A stretch of 64,000 nucleotides of DNA, taken from the NCBI GenBank assembly GCA_051294375.1, contig CM119265.1, positions 23,900,669-23,964,668 on the forward strand, given 5' to 3'. Position numbers and translations under genes: made by a program. This DNA comes from Paraspadella gotoi. Taxonomy: Eukaryota; Chaetognatha. Positions 1 to 12,065 of the stretch are shown here, in pieces. A model generated the notes under the pieces. That model saw only the letters and a program-made list of their open reading frames with translations. It did not search any database and was not told the origin of the DNA. Numbering within the stretch: the first letter of the stretch is position 1; every line of letters starts with the position of its first letter.

Positions 1-1
1 C

Positions 2-3000
2 GGTTTACAAATGGACAAACCGCTTGATCTGACTTCATTTAAGATGAAGAAAATCAGACAAAATCAGGAAGATAAAGCGGTCAATGCGATTTTAAAGTCT
101 GAAATCGAAAGATTGGAAGAGGAAAGGTTGGATCTAAAAAATCAAATTCGTAGATTAGCGCAAAGTGTTGGAGGAAAGGCGGCAGCTTTGGGACTTGATT
201 CGAACGATTTACTGCTCTTGGATAAATACGCTGAAGAATTAAAGACTAAAAAATCGAATAGTGGCCTCGATTACCAGTCAAAGACTCATGATGTCAAAGC
301 TGGAATAAGTAAAGAATTAGAACTACTTAAGAAACAAAATGACAAATTTACACAAGACAAAAAGCTATATGACTTAAAGTTTGAAGAGTTACAAAAGGAA
401 AGAACAGATATTTTGAAGAAATATGAAGATGTTCAGGAAGCAAACAGAAAGCTACTGAAACAGTTATCAGCGTCAGCTTCTGAGACAAAAACAGAAGCTT
501 CTCAACAAATTGGAAGTAAAAACATTAATTACAAAACAGAATGGGAACAAGCTGAAAGACAAGTTTCGGAACTGCATAGGCAATTAAAAGAATTGAGGTT
601 AGAGCTAACCGTATCAGAAAAAGAAAGGAATTTATTAGAAAACAAAATAGAAAAATTAACTTCAGATTTGAAAGTAAATAAAAGTGAACGGGATTCGGGT
701 AAGACTTTGCCCGTCATTCAATCTTCAAGTAGTTCGGAAATTATTCATCTGTTAAATGAAAAGTTATTAAACGCTCTCAATGAAATCAATGTAAAGAATG
801 AGGCAATTGAACGACTAGAAGCTCAGTTGAACCCTTTAAAACATCGGTACAATGTTTGTCGTCAAAAATTAGTCGTTATGTCAAAACAGTGCTTGGAAAA
901 AATCGATAGTCAACGATCTCAAGAAGATTTTTTGAAAAATGAACCTGAGAAAGAAACAGAGGGTGTTAAAATAATCGAGTATGAAAGGCTGCTTGATACT
1001 CTAGACAAAGATGACGATGAGATTAAAAGACGATTGGCAGATCTTTCAAGAAAAGTTACTCTTTTAAGAGTGAATGAGAAGATTTTGACAAGAAAATTTA
1101 CTCTCGTCCAAGAATCTGAAGAGGTGTGTCAACGTACATTACAAAGCTATCATAGTGAGCTTTCAGAATTGAAAAAAAGTTTTTCCGAAAAATTCTGTAG
1201 CATCTCGAAACATAAGGAATTGGGTGACATTAGAATTTCTGCTTTGCAAAGAGCTTTAGCTGAAAGCATTCCTGCAGGAGAAATAGAAAAGCTGCAAAAA
1301 GATTATTATAGTCTTGCTGAAAAGTATAGAGAAGCGATGGAAAATGAGAAGACACTAATGGAAAAAAACATTACAAATCAAAACCTAATTGATAACAATA
1401 AAATCTTAAGCGACAGTCTTGTACATTTGAAAAAAGAACTTGAATTAGAAAAATGTAAAAGACTGAAGTTAGAGGAATATTTGGGAGAACAGGGTGTAAA
1501 AGTCAGTGGAGAACTTGCATTAAACGTGGAGAAGTTCAATGAAAAGTCAGTAAATTATGCTGATCGTACTTTTGAATGTCAAAAACAATATTTACGATCA
1601 GTTGAAGAGAGAAATGTAGAATTGGAGATAAATTATGCAAACATTAGTAAACTGAATGTTGAACTTAGAAATACAGAGTCCAGTTTAAGAGAAGAATTAT
1701 TGCATTCTATTTCTAAAAAAGAAAAGGAAAAGTTATTAAAAGAAAAAGAAGTTTCTGATAAATTGATTTCTGATTTAAGAAATGAACTCTCTTGCTTAAA
1801 AGAAACTTCCGATATTGCTTTTTCTCAGCTTGAACACTTAAAACATTGGCAGTCTAAAGATGATACGACTTTGTTAAAGAATAATTTACTGGACTTACAG
1901 TCTTTAAGTGAAGATAATATGGTAGTTGGAAAGCTTCAGAATTATATAGCTTTGTTACAGTCAAACGAAGCTATTGCAGTGGAAAAGCTAAAAGATTCTG
2001 AAAGGACAATAAATTCACTTTGGACCAAAATAACCCTGGCAGAAAAAAAGATTGAGGACCAAAACAAACTTATGTTCCAAATTCGGCAAGATACTACTTT
2101 TCAAATTAGACAATTAAAACAAACAGTTTTTCAATTTCGAAGAATGTATTCTGGATGCATTAGTTTGAAGGAGCAAGAAAGGTACAATAAAAAAATAAAT
2201 GAGATTAATATTAGAAATAAATATTATGCAGAACAATTACAGACTTTATCTAAAGAATTTGAAGAATTAAAAACAACTTATGATCAGGTTACCATTAAGA
2301 ATGAATTAACAGAAGAAGTATCTATTAAAAAGAAAGGCGGAGCAAGTGATCATTTGGAACAGTTGGTAAAGGGATGGCAAACTAGAGTCGAAACTCTACA
2401 AGTCTATGAAAGAAAGCATACCAGAGAAATTTCAGGTTTGAAAGAAGAAAATGAATATTTGACAAAAGTTCTTCATAGTAGGGAAAAAGATATCGTTGAA
2501 TTAGAAGAGGAAATTTTAAAGTTAACAAAGTCCTGGGAGGATCAAGCAATAAGGAATAGTTGTGAAGAAAACATATCAGTAACTGAGACGCAGATACAGG
2601 AGTTGTCAGCAGCTCAAATATCAAAGCAAATCCTCAATGGCATACCCCACATGAACCTTCCCATTGGTGATCAGTTGAATCAAGCTGTAGAAACAATCAA
2701 ACTCCAACTGAAAAATGTCAATGAAAGTAAAGAAAAAATTGGGCAATTAGAAAATGAGCTTTTGGAAAAAAATTTTAAATTGAGGACTGCTGAAAAAATT
2801 ATTACTCTTCGGGAAAAAGTTATAGCTGAATTACGCCAACACATTCCTGCAAGTGTAGATGTTTCTGAACTCTTGACTGATTCAAATGTTTCTAAAAATG
2901 CTCCTCCTCAAAATAATTCAGATGCTGCAATGGCTGTAGCAAAAATGAAAATTGAGACGCTTGAATCTGAGCTAATTCAAAAAGAACATTGGATAAGCAA

Positions 3001-5531
3001 ATTAGAGAGAAAACTGAATATTGTAAAACAGAGCCAAGAAGTTACTAATAAAAATCATCAAATTGAAAAAGAAAATTTGTTAAGTAAGGTGAAAGATATA
3101 CAAAGCTATAATATAGATAGAGTGAAAAAGTCTGTGGAAATAAACAGTGAAATGTCTGGAGCAAAGAAAATTCAAATTGAACAAAACATTGCCAGGTTGA
3201 CAGAACTTGAAAATTTAGTGGTTGAACAAGATTTGTCATTAGCAAATATGGCAGCTAAAATGAATCATTTAAAAACAGAAAATGATCAAAAGATAAATGA
3301 ACTACAATTAACAATTGTTGAAAAACAGAAGAACATGCAAGAAATTAAATTTAAGTTGGATCTTGTAGAAAAGGAGAAATTAGCGATGCAAAATCAAGTT
3401 GAAGAATACAGATTAAAAAGCGCTGAACTTGAAAAGAAAGTTATACATTCACAGGGAATTGAAGAGCGTTTGACCATAGCACTGAAAGAAAATGAAGTGT
3501 TGAGCAATGAAAAAACTGAAGCAAAGCAATTGATAAGCGTAATAGAAAAATTAAAATCAGAAATTTCAACAAAAGATTCTCAACAGAAAGCATTGAGTAA
3601 AGCTCTGATCAATCTGAGATCTGATATGGTAGAATCTGCAGAAGAGAAAATAAAAAACCTTGATGCTTTGTCACGTAATGAGATTAATATACAGGAGATC
3701 ATTGAAAAGGCAATTGAAGAATACAAAAGAAAAAATAAAGATTTGACTGAAAAGAATGATGCATTAAACCAAGAACTACAGACAATAAAATTAAAAAACC
3801 AAGAAATTGAAAAGAATTATGAAGTAATAGCTAATCGTGATACAGAAATAATAAAACTTAGGATTCAAAATGAACAACTAATGAAACAGTTAAAGGTAAA
3901 GTCTGACCTTTTCAAAGAAAATTCAGAACTGAAGAGAAAAATGGCTTTGCTTGAAGAAAAATTATCAACTACATATCCGGCAGAAAAACCTTATGATACC
4001 CACTCCGGTTTGGAAGGGAGGCAGCAAAAAACCCAAGCAGCATATCAGCAGTGGGAAGGTAAAAAACGGCAGCAATTGCAAATCGATAAACTTAAAAAAA
4101 AATTAAATGAAAAAGAAGCTTATTGTGCTCAGTTGGACTCAAAGCTAGAAACACAAAAGTCACTTTTGCAACGAGCCGAAAAAGAAAAAATGAGCCTAGA
4201 AACTAAATTTAAACAAGTTAATTTGAAATTAAACAGAATTGTGATAGACAAAGAAGAAAATAAAGATCTTTATGATTTGAAAGCAACGAATCATCAGTTG
4301 AAAGAAACTATTGATGAACTTCAAAACTTGGTTAAAGACAATGAGCAAAAGGAATTTACTATTGGTTGCCTCAAAGAGCGAATCATTGAGCTTGAGCAAC
4401 GTGTAGAATACCTCGTTAAAAATATTAAAAATGAAAATAACTCGGAGACTGACAATTATGGAAGAATTTTAGTTGTGCTGGAATCCTTTAATCGCGAAAG
4501 TGAGTTGCACGGAGAACTTCTAAATTTGAATAAAGAAATTTTAGACTTGAGATTTCTAGTTGAAAAGCAGAAACAGACCCCGATACGCCTCAAAGAACGA
4601 ATTACTGATTTGGAGAATTACGTGCCTGCTTTAAAAACGGAAATTTCTGAATTGCAAAACAAACTGGAAGCTGCCAAGGAATCTCCAGATATCGCTTCCG
4701 CGAGATCAACAGGTAAATCGTAAAAAAAAAACGTTTTTTAAGGGATCAGTAATTATTTAACTGAAATATTAGTTTACTTATTAATTGTTGGCCTTATTTT
4801 TTTTAGGATCTGGAGTACGACGAGTGGGAGAAAGTAGTCGCAGCAACGTTGAATTAGAGAAAACAATATTTGCTTTGAAGAAAGTAATTGAGAAGCTCGA
4901 GAAAGAAAATGAAGGATTGAAAAAATCTTCAGGGATTGTCAACCAAGACAATCTACTCATGCTGCAAAAGGAAAACGAAGGTCTGAAAAAAATGATGGAA
5001 GAATTACAACTAAAAGTTGGCGCATCCCTCAGTGAAAGATACGAAGCCACGCAATTGGGCAAAGAAAAAATTCAGGCTGAAAATAATAAGTTGAATGAAG
5101 ATTTAAAGGCTTTGCATGACGAGTCAAACAGATTAAAAGAAAAATTGCTCTCCTTTAAACAAAAAAATATGAATCAAGAGCGTCAAATTATGGATCTAAA
5201 AGAAAAGCTCGAAGAGGAGAAAGTTAGAATGTCACATAAGGAAGGCGGAACAGATCAGTCAAGAAATGTCGCTGTATCAAGAATGTATGAACAGAAGATT
5301 AAGAATTTGGAAGAGACTTTATTAAGTAAAGAGGAGAAGCTTAAACAAGTTACACAAGATAACAAACTATTGAAGGAAGAATTGTCTGGGTTTGATCCGG
5401 CATTTTTCGAAGAAATTGAAGATCTCAAGTATAATTATAAACAATCTATTGAAAGAAACATTCAGTTAGAGGAGATTTTGGCGAAACTGATACAAAAATA
5501 TAATATTCCTTTAGACATGTCTTCCCTTTGA
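2..5531 (+). CDS. CEP290: CEP290 centrosomal/transition-zone coiled-coil protein, 3' part
   Basis: Scaffold of the ciliary transition zone and centriolar satellites. Exons: <2-4712 and 4807-5531, with a 94-bp GT-AG intron (4713-4806) whose phase fits; 1,811 residues are visible. The frame is open back to base 2, so the Met at 11 is internal and the 5' end lies outside the window. The protein is almost entirely heptad coiled coil. CEP290 family landmarks seen are SLEEERLDLK-like IERLEEERLDLKNQIRRLAQ near the start, ELEKTI-like VELEKTIFALKKVIEKL after the intron, and the C-terminal block FDPAFFEEIEDLKYNYK, which is close to invariant in the family. The visible part is somewhat shorter than the matching part of vertebrate CEP290, mainly between the VSRMYEQKIKNLE block and the final FDPAFFEE block. 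A single exon of over 4.7 kb contrasts with the many small exons in vertebrates. Identification is secure. Confidence 0.94.
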
Positions 5532-5712
5532 AATGCAAATCTCATGTCTGTAAATTCTTTTTAATGTTTTTGATATTCTTTTGTTAATGTTTTTATTTTT
5601 AGAGATTTTGTTTTTTGTTCCATGACCATTGAACCCGTCGAAAATGAATAAAAGGTAAATTCTACAAAAGAAAGCCGAGCGAAAGCCCAGCAAGGATCAC
5701 AACAAACACGCG
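5532..5712 (+). promoter_or_regulatory. Short CEP290-DYNC2LI1 intergenic spacer with poly(A) signal and candidate 3' splice acceptor
   Basis: Only 181 bp separate the CEP290 stop (5529-5531) from the DYNC2LI1 start codon (5713). The spacer has a T-rich tract ending in TTTTTATTTTTAG at 5590-5602, which reads as a good 3' splice acceptor with no matching upstream donor, and an AATAAA at 5647-5652. No TATA-like box was seen. The spacer could be a compact terminator plus promoter, or an operon junction with trans-splicing. Confidence 0.5.
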
Positions 5713-7050
5713 ATGACTCGACGCGCGACGGCCAATTTGTTTCTCATCGCCCAGGAAGAGGTCGCCAGCGGAAAGGTGAGATCATGAAATATATAAAAGG
5801 AGAAACAAATGATCTATTTGTCGATTTTTTGTTCAACCCCGGAAAAATTTTACTGAGTATTTATGTGACATGTGACTTATAAGCATTACCTTACCTTTTC
5901 CCTTATCCTCTCGGCGTCAGGTGGGCGGGACGGTTGGTGACGAGTCTCACCTTTTGATCGTTGGCTCACGAGGTTCGGGCAAAAGCAGCATCATGATGAG
6001 ATTCCTCGATCGGACTGAGACGCCGAAACCAACCACGGCATTGGAATACACATTCGGGAGAAGAGCTAAGGTTTTTGTCCTCGTTATTTTCGTTGTTGCG
6101 AAATTTTGTAGTTGTCGTCGAACTCCATCAACTCTTCCCATCTGTATCCATCAACGATCTCTCCAGACTCACACGGCGACGGTGAAGGACGTCGCCCACG
6201 TCTGGGAACTCGGCGGTGGATCGAGCGAGACTGCGCTGCTCTCCGTCCCGCTGCAGCCGACGACGCTGACGGCGACGACAGCGATGATCGTCGTCGATCT
6301 CGGGAAACCGGAGACGATTTGGGTTTCGATCGAGAAGCTCGTCGGGGAAGTAAGGTCAGAGTGGATGAGTGAGGGGAGGAACCAAGGGTTTGTCAATGAG
6401 AGTCTCGACGTGGCAGAAAGTCAATCTTCAACCGGGGGATGATTAGATCTAGATCAGCCGTGTGGTGACAGTCTGGACTATACACTATAGGGATATGGAG
6501 TAGGGATAGGGAAGCCAGGTACTCTGGGTGTGCATAAACGAGACAGTGAGTCTTGATTGAAAGCTTGCAGGGTCTTGCTATGTCATTATCTTGTAAGAGT
6601 GATGGAGGCCTTAAACCACCAAAGCCTGTCCAAAGTCAGGGGCAAGATAGCTTATTTATTAAATGAATGGATATTTTTTATATTGGTTGTACCAATTTCA
6701 TACACTATCTGATCAGGAACATACCGTTTGCCAACAACCCATCCCCCAACTCCAACTCGTAAGAGCTAAAAAGGAAAGGCTATGAATATGAATATGAATA
6801 ATGAATGTCGACCAATGAATGATAATTGAATAGACGAGTAAGAAAATGTCCGATGATGAATCTTCACGAAAGTTTCTTTCTTTCTCAAGGTTAGACGGCG
6901 GAAAGGATAGGGTAAGGTGAATCGGGTAAGGATCTATTTCCGTTTTTTTTAAAGGTTGACAGCTGAGAAAGCCGCCAAGGCCGCGCCTCAGGAGGTACGG
7001 GACAAGACGGAGGCGGCGAAGAAAGAGAGGCTGTCCCGCGTGGATGTGGC

Positions 7051-7103
<53 letters not shown>

Positions 7104-9481
7104 TGAAATAGAGAGTATGTATCATTCCTCTCCTTTCCACTATCTCATAAAAACCCAATCTAATTTCATCCTGTTCCTCTCCCACCCCACCTCGTCCATC
7201 TCTCACCCCTTCTCCCCGTCTTCTCTTCTTTCCTCCACCCCCACCTCTCCCCCCCCCCAAGAGCGGCCCTCCATCGACGCCTTCCCCCTCCCCCTCCTCA
7301 TCGTCGGCGGACGTCACGATGTCTTCGCCGAATTGGAGTCGGAAAAGAGAAAAATCGTGGCGCGGACTTTGAGGTTCTTGGCGCACGCCAACGGAGCTTC
7401 CTTGGTTTTCTTCAGGTTGTTTGGTGATATTGTTGTTTATGTCGTTGATTGATGATAATGATGAGATGATGACTATATGATGATGTTGATAATGAGGATC
7501 ACGATAAAAGCAATATGGCCAGCGCTTTCCAACTTAGTTTATTTTTTTGCTTTTGTTGTTCATTAATACATATTACAGAGTTAACGTAATATTAATTTCT
7601 GATTTTTTCTTCGTTTCCTAATTTTTTTTTTTCGATCATTTTTTCCCCCAAATGTTGCGATTTCCTTCAGCGACAAGACCAAGAGCCTCGTGGACCGAGT
7701 GCGCTCCATGATGTCGCATCACGTCTTCGGGACGACCGAACCCAAGAATCTCGTCACTGACCACAATCAGCCTCTGCTCATTCCTTTCGGGAAAGACACC
7801 TTCGAGGGAATTGGGAACCCACCTTTGGGTCAGAATGTGTGAGAGAGATAGAGAGGGAGAGGGGCAGAGAAATGGGGGGGGAGAGAGAGCAGGTTAGAAG
7901 AGGGAGAGAGAGAGGGACCAAGAAAGAGAGAAAAAAAGGGAGAGAGAAAGAGAGAGCGACAGAGCGTATTAGTATTTTTCCAACAAGCTCGTTAAAACTT
8001 TCCGAATTAATTAATAAGAACGCATGCGCAGAATTTTGTCTCCTCCGGAAACAATTTTTTTTTGTTTTTAGAAGAAAAAAAAAATATCTTGAAGAAAAGT
8101 TTTGGGTCCAACGAAGATATTTTTTTTGTCCTAATTTTTTTTTTTTACTATTTCGTTTTTGCGCTCGAATTTCATCACGACAAAGAAAAAAAAGGAAAAG
8201 AAAAAAGGATAAAGTTTTTTCGTTGACTTAAGACGCGAATCTGTGTTTGTCCTCCTCAAATTTTCTTTTTCTCGAAAGAAGGAAGAAGAAACTAGCGTTG
8301 AGAAGAAAAACAAATTGAAGAGAGAGAGAGAGAGGAGAGAAGAGAGAGAGAGAAGAGAGGAGAGAGAGAGAGAGAGAGAGAGAAGAGGAGAGAGCGAAAG
8401 GGGAGCGTTGTTTGAACTTCGGGGTTCCTTTTTTTTTTTCCTCAAGGAAACTTCATTTATAAAAGAAGGGAAAAAAAGCGGGAAAAGTGAGAATAAAGAA
8501 AACCTCACCTCGCCTTACCTTTTTTTCTGCGACGAAAAAAAGAGTTCGTGTCGACATCCTTCACTGCCTCACCCTTCTTTCGCCTCTCAACGATACAGAG
8601 CACCTTACTTTCGATACTTACCTCCGAAAATAAAAAAAAAGATCGGCCCTTACCATGGCTAACGTCGCTTATATCGTCGCTTTGGTCGTCGTCGTCGCCG
8701 TCTCCGCCGCCGACGCCATCCGCTGTTACGGTCGCGCCCCCGGAGACTTGAATCAGTTCGATTGCTCGGGCTCCGTCAACAATCCGCCGTTGGACAAGTG
8801 CAAGAAGGTGGGCGTGGCAGGGACTTTTAGCTGTGATTGGCCAGTGTTGGCCTCTTATGGTGATCGGGATGGTGATCAGCGAGTTAGTCCGTTATCCAAA
8901 AAATAGAAGGGAAGGTTTGAGAGACAGGCCAGCGTTCAAGACTTACCAAGTGCGCGATTCATTGTCACCTCAAGATTTTGCAAGAGTAAAGGCCAGAGAT
9001 TTCCATTTGCCCTCTCGCCTTTGGAATCCTCTTAGTCTTGACTCTTTAGGCTCGAGCAACATTCCTTTACGATCATAACCTCGGATCTTTCTCGATTCGC
9101 AGGTGCAATGCAACTCGGGTGGAGAGCAATATTGCATCCGTGTCACCGCCAAGGGAAGCTCCAAGCCGGGAGCTGACTACACCAGATTGGATGGCTGCCT
9201 CGATCTGACCGATCCCGACCTGGAGCCGCAGGTGGGGAGCGATTGATTGATTGATTTGATTGTATAATTTGATTCTCTTCTTTGGGTAATTTTTATGATT
9301 TATTCTTCCTCTAGTTTTTTTATAAAAAAAAGAGATTCTTTTTTTATAAAAAAAAGAGATTCTTTTTTTCATTTTATAGTTTTTTTGAGTTTCTTTATTT
9401 TTTAATATATTTTATATTTTTTTTCTTTTCTTTTCTTTTCTTTTCTTTTCTTTTCTTTTCTTTTCTTTTCTTTTCTTTTTT

Positions 9482-9576
<95 letters not shown>

Positions 9577-10995
9577 CTATTGCTTTCTTTTTCTTCTTTC
9601 CACTTTATTTCTTTTAAAAAGATCAACAGATTAACCGACTTGGCACTTACCCACTTAATCCTTACCCAACCCTTTCTTGTTGACTTTTTGCAGAAGCGAC
9701 TCGCGCGCGAGAAGAAGTGCACGACGGTGAAAGACAAGCAGGGCTACTCCGTCACGACGTGCTACTGCAGCACGGACCTCTGCAACGGCGTCGAGAAGAC
9801 GGTCGCCCACATTTTCGTCGTCCTCGTCGCTCTGATGTCGATGGTGGCGCTGCGTTGATGAAGAAGAAGATCGGGAAAGATCGATCGAGTCTTTGTGAAT
9901 ACGGATTTTTACTTCTTTTTTTAGGGGGGCGGTGAGGGGTTAAAGAGTTGGTCGTTTTAGATTTTCTATCATTTTTATTAATACCATAGCATTATTGATC
10001 TTTGTTTCAGTATCGATTGTAACCCAAAAAGTTTTTTATTAATTTTTTTTATAGTGACACTTACACGTTATTCTGCATAATTTCGGAAATAATTAATTTT
10101 TTTCAATGTTGGACTGTAGTTATAAGATACTTTTTTCTACTCGCATGCGCATTCTAAGCCAGATTTAGGCTTTAGTACTAGATTGGGGAAAAAAAATCGA
10201 TGATTGTGTAACATTTTTAATATTCTTTTTTAATAAAAAGACTAATCTTCCTTTCGAATATGCCTTTGTTTTATTGTGAAATCAACAATAGTTAAATTGT
10301 TAACACTTTGTTAGCGGTTGAGAGAAAACTTATAACAGATATTAAATTCTGTAGCCCAAAAAAATTGTTAACGACATTTAATTAAGTTCATGTTAACATT
10401 TACGCATTAAGCTTTTACGTAATTTCAGCCGAAGGAGACTTGGGACGACTGCAGGCCAAATCTCCCGCCGAACTATGGAAGTACGCTTTCAATAGGTGAG
10501 GACTGGTGAGGCGAGGTCGACCTTTTGACGGTATTAATCCGAATCGGCTGAATCTGAATCTGATCTCATATGAATCTGATCTCGCTCACCTCAAATCCAT
10601 CGATGAAACGAAAATCGTTATAATAATATTCATGATTCAATTCAAAGTTGTTAAAATATATAAACTAAATAAAATTTAATCTCGATCTTCAATTTTCCCT
10701 TTTCCCGCCAAAACAGGTTTTTCCCGGGGAGCGGCGCCGCGGGGGATGACGTCTTCACTGTACCGCCCGACCCAACTACAGCCGATCCGTTTTTTCAGGA
10801 AAAACTCATTGACGAGCAGAGAGAGAAAATGGAGGCGGAGATTGAGAGGTGATGTCATGGGATGTCATGTCATGTCTCCTGATGTCACGTGATGTCATTT
10901 GATGTTAATTAAATAGTGAATGCCTTTTTGTTTTTTCTTCTAGGTATCGAAAAGAAGCGGAGAAGAGGGCGCATCGTGGCGAGGGTGATAAGTGA
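5713..10995 (+). CDS. DYNC2LI1: Cytoplasmic dynein-2 light intermediate chain
   Basis: Ras-like GTPase-fold subunit of the dynein-2 motor that drives retrograde intraflagellar transport. Exons, all GT-AG and phase-consistent: 5713-5775, 5921-6070, 6167-6349, 6968-7052, 7262-7415, 7671-7828, 10429-10495, 10717-10848, 10944-10995; total 347 residues (human 351). Family marks are a P-loop GSRGSGKSS in exon 2 followed by PKPTTALEYTFGRRAK, then DVAHVWELGGGSS (exon 3), PLPLLIVGGRHDVF and ESEKRKIVARTLRFLAH (exon 5), and LGRLQAKSPAELWK (exon 7). Exon 4 (charged linker, EKAAKAAP to RVDVA) is the least conserved and its acceptor (6967) is the least certain border. Intron 6 (7829-10428) hosts a complete Ly6-family gene. 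AATAAA at 11183-11188 is a candidate poly(A) signal. Identification is secure; exon 4 is moderate. Confidence 0.92.
6470..6720 (+). repeat. Dispersed repeat family A, copy 1 (intron 3 of DYNC2LI1)
   Basis: The core around 6530-6620 and its tail (GGGGCAAGATAGCTTATTTA, then TATATTGGTTGTACCAATTTC) recur in reverse orientation at about 60,490-60,640 and 63,655-63,780. Shared words include CTTACAAGATAATGACATAG and CCTGCAAGCTTT (reverse-complement sense). No coding capacity or clear terminal repeats were seen, so it is an unclassified interspersed repeat. Confidence 0.6.
7053..7099 (+). repeat. (GA)n microsatellite starting at the exon 4 donor of DYNC2LI1
   Basis: The 5' splice site GTGAGAGAGAG runs without break into a (GA)n array of about 45 bp, so the donor lies at the edge of the array. 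Confidence 0.9.
8318..8395 (+). repeat. Interrupted (GA)n tract upstream of the nested Ly6 gene
   Basis: Purine-only sequence made of GA dinucleotides with GGA/GAA interruptions, about 260-340 bp upstream of the Ly6 start codon. It lies in DYNC2LI1 intron 6 and could belong to the promoter of the nested gene. Confidence 0.8.
8458..8465 (+). promoter_or_regulatory. TATA-like box for the nested Ly6-family gene
   Basis: TATAAAAG in a TTTATAAAAGAAGGG context, 190 bp upstream of the start codon at 8655. It is the only good TATA-like element between the end of DYNC2LI1 exon 6 and the Ly6 start, so an independent intronic promoter is plausible. No initiator was mapped. Confidence 0.4.
8655..9858 (+). 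CDS. Ly6/uPAR (LU) three-finger-fold, GPI-anchored surface protein, nested in a DYNC2LI1 intron
   Basis: Three exons, all phase 0: 8655-8807, 9103-9231, 9694-9858; 148 residues. Residues 1-21 form a valine-rich signal peptide (VALVVVVAVSAADA). The mature part has ten cysteines (about 24, 37, 49, 54, 62, 83, 103, 117, 119, 124) and ends in the LU-family signature CYCSTDLCNG, in which the last Cys-Asn is diagnostic. A C-terminal hydrophobic tail (HIFVVLVALMSMVAL, then Arg) fits a GPI-attachment signal. LU proteins of this type in invertebrates modulate channels, receptors or septate junctions; the specific role cannot be read here. The gene is entire, on the same strand as its host, and sits between DYNC2LI1 exons 6 and 7 with a TATA-like box upstream and AATAAA at 10232-10237. 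This is a cell-surface LU protein, not a secreted toxin, given the predicted anchor. Confidence 0.87.
9421..9574 (+). repeat. (CTTTT)n followed by (CTTT)n microsatellite in Ly6 intron 2
   Basis: About 55 bp of CTTTT pentamers pass into about 95 bp of CTTT tetramers, all pyrimidine on the gene strand, 120 bp before the exon 3 acceptor. The step from period 5 to period 4 suggests two successive expansions. Confidence 0.9.
10232..10237 (+). promoter_or_regulatory. Candidate poly(A) signal of the Ly6-family gene
   Basis: AATAAA, 374 bp after the Ly6 stop codon and still inside DYNC2LI1 intron 6. Use of this signal on the host pre-mRNA would truncate DYNC2LI1. Confidence 0.35.
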
Positions 10996-11662
10996 AAACA
11001 AAGGAGCAAGTGATATCAGAGAAACTGATTGCAGAGGGGATTATCCGATGCGTATTTTATTTGGTACTCAATAGGGTCATGATAAATTGTACACTCGCTC
11101 CTCTTTATCCAAACGGGCCGGCCTTGGTCTTCTTCAATCCTTCATCGTCGATGTTTTTCGATTCGAACTCGAATTTTCATTAAATAAATGAACAGTTCGA
11201 TCATAAAGGTTTTTTTTACGAGCACCAGATGGTTATACAAAAACATTACAATATTGATAGTTCAATTTATTTATCATGTAGTTCACAATATTGCAGTTGC
11301 GTTCCGTTTTACGGTCCGGTAAATTATAGCATTTTTTTCACAAACTCCCGACCCCCTGTCCCCAATGATATTACATGTATATTACTTTATCTATTTCGTA
11401 TCTGCCATTTTTTAAGAATAGAAAGCAACTCCAAAAACAGTCAAATTAAATCTTCATGCAACAGTTAGTATAGTTAGTCACGATCACAGTCTATTTTTTT
11501 TTTGGGTGAGAAAAATTTTGCCAGAAACGAAAAAAAGACGAAAAATTACGGCAATTTAAACAAAATAATATTAAATAAATTATTTCTAAAACTGAATAAT
11601 AAATAATTTTGCGCGATTTGTCGGCGTTTTCGTTTCATCTCACGTCGCCGGTCCGTGACGCC

Positions 11663-12065
11663 TCACACGACGACGTAGCGCGTGGGTTTGTTCATGGCAA
11701 CGACGTCGGCGGCGCTGCTGCCGCTGCCGTCCTTTGCTTTCCCGCGCGGCGTCTCCACTGCCACGTCCGAGAGAGGGCGGTAGTCGATCTTGAAGGGGCA
11801 CGGACCTTTTTGCGCCACCAGTTCCTTTAAAAAATTTGAAGAATAAACGGTAAGTAGTTTAGGACAACGTCTATCTCAATTCTCAGAAATTGAGTCATTC
11901 TCCATCGGACCAGTCGAACCAAGCAATCTGACAAAGCAGTCCAATCACGCAGTCCAACCAATCACTGAATCAATCGCTCACGTCGACGGTGATCTTGGGT
12001 TTTTCGTGAGGCTTCAACTCGACTCCGTCCAATTCCGCCCGAATGTTCCACTTTCTCCACGACAT
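11663..12065 (-). CDS. Small two-exon protein of unknown function (81 aa)
   Basis: Exons on the minus strand: 12065-11982 (28 codons) and 11824-11663 (53 codons plus stop), joined in phase 0 by a GT-AG intron of 157 bp. It begins MSWRKWNIRAELDGVELKPH, continues through KITVDELVAQKGPCPFKIDYRPL, and ends in a Gly/Ser-rich stretch followed by MNKPTRYVVV. It has one cysteine, no signal peptide and no membrane segment; a compact alpha/beta peptide with a flexible tail. The start is preferred because the sequence just upstream is A-rich, not a pyrimidine tract, so a further acceptor there is unlikely. I recognise no family. It is convergent with DYNC2LI1, whose stop is 667 bp away. It could instead be the 3' end of a longer gene. 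Confidence 0.5.

Noticed and set aside
9402-9737. Minus-strand Lys/Glu/Arg repeat frame
   Set aside because: It is the (CTTT)n/(CTTTT)n array of Ly6 intron 2 read in reverse; no coding evidence beyond the repeat.
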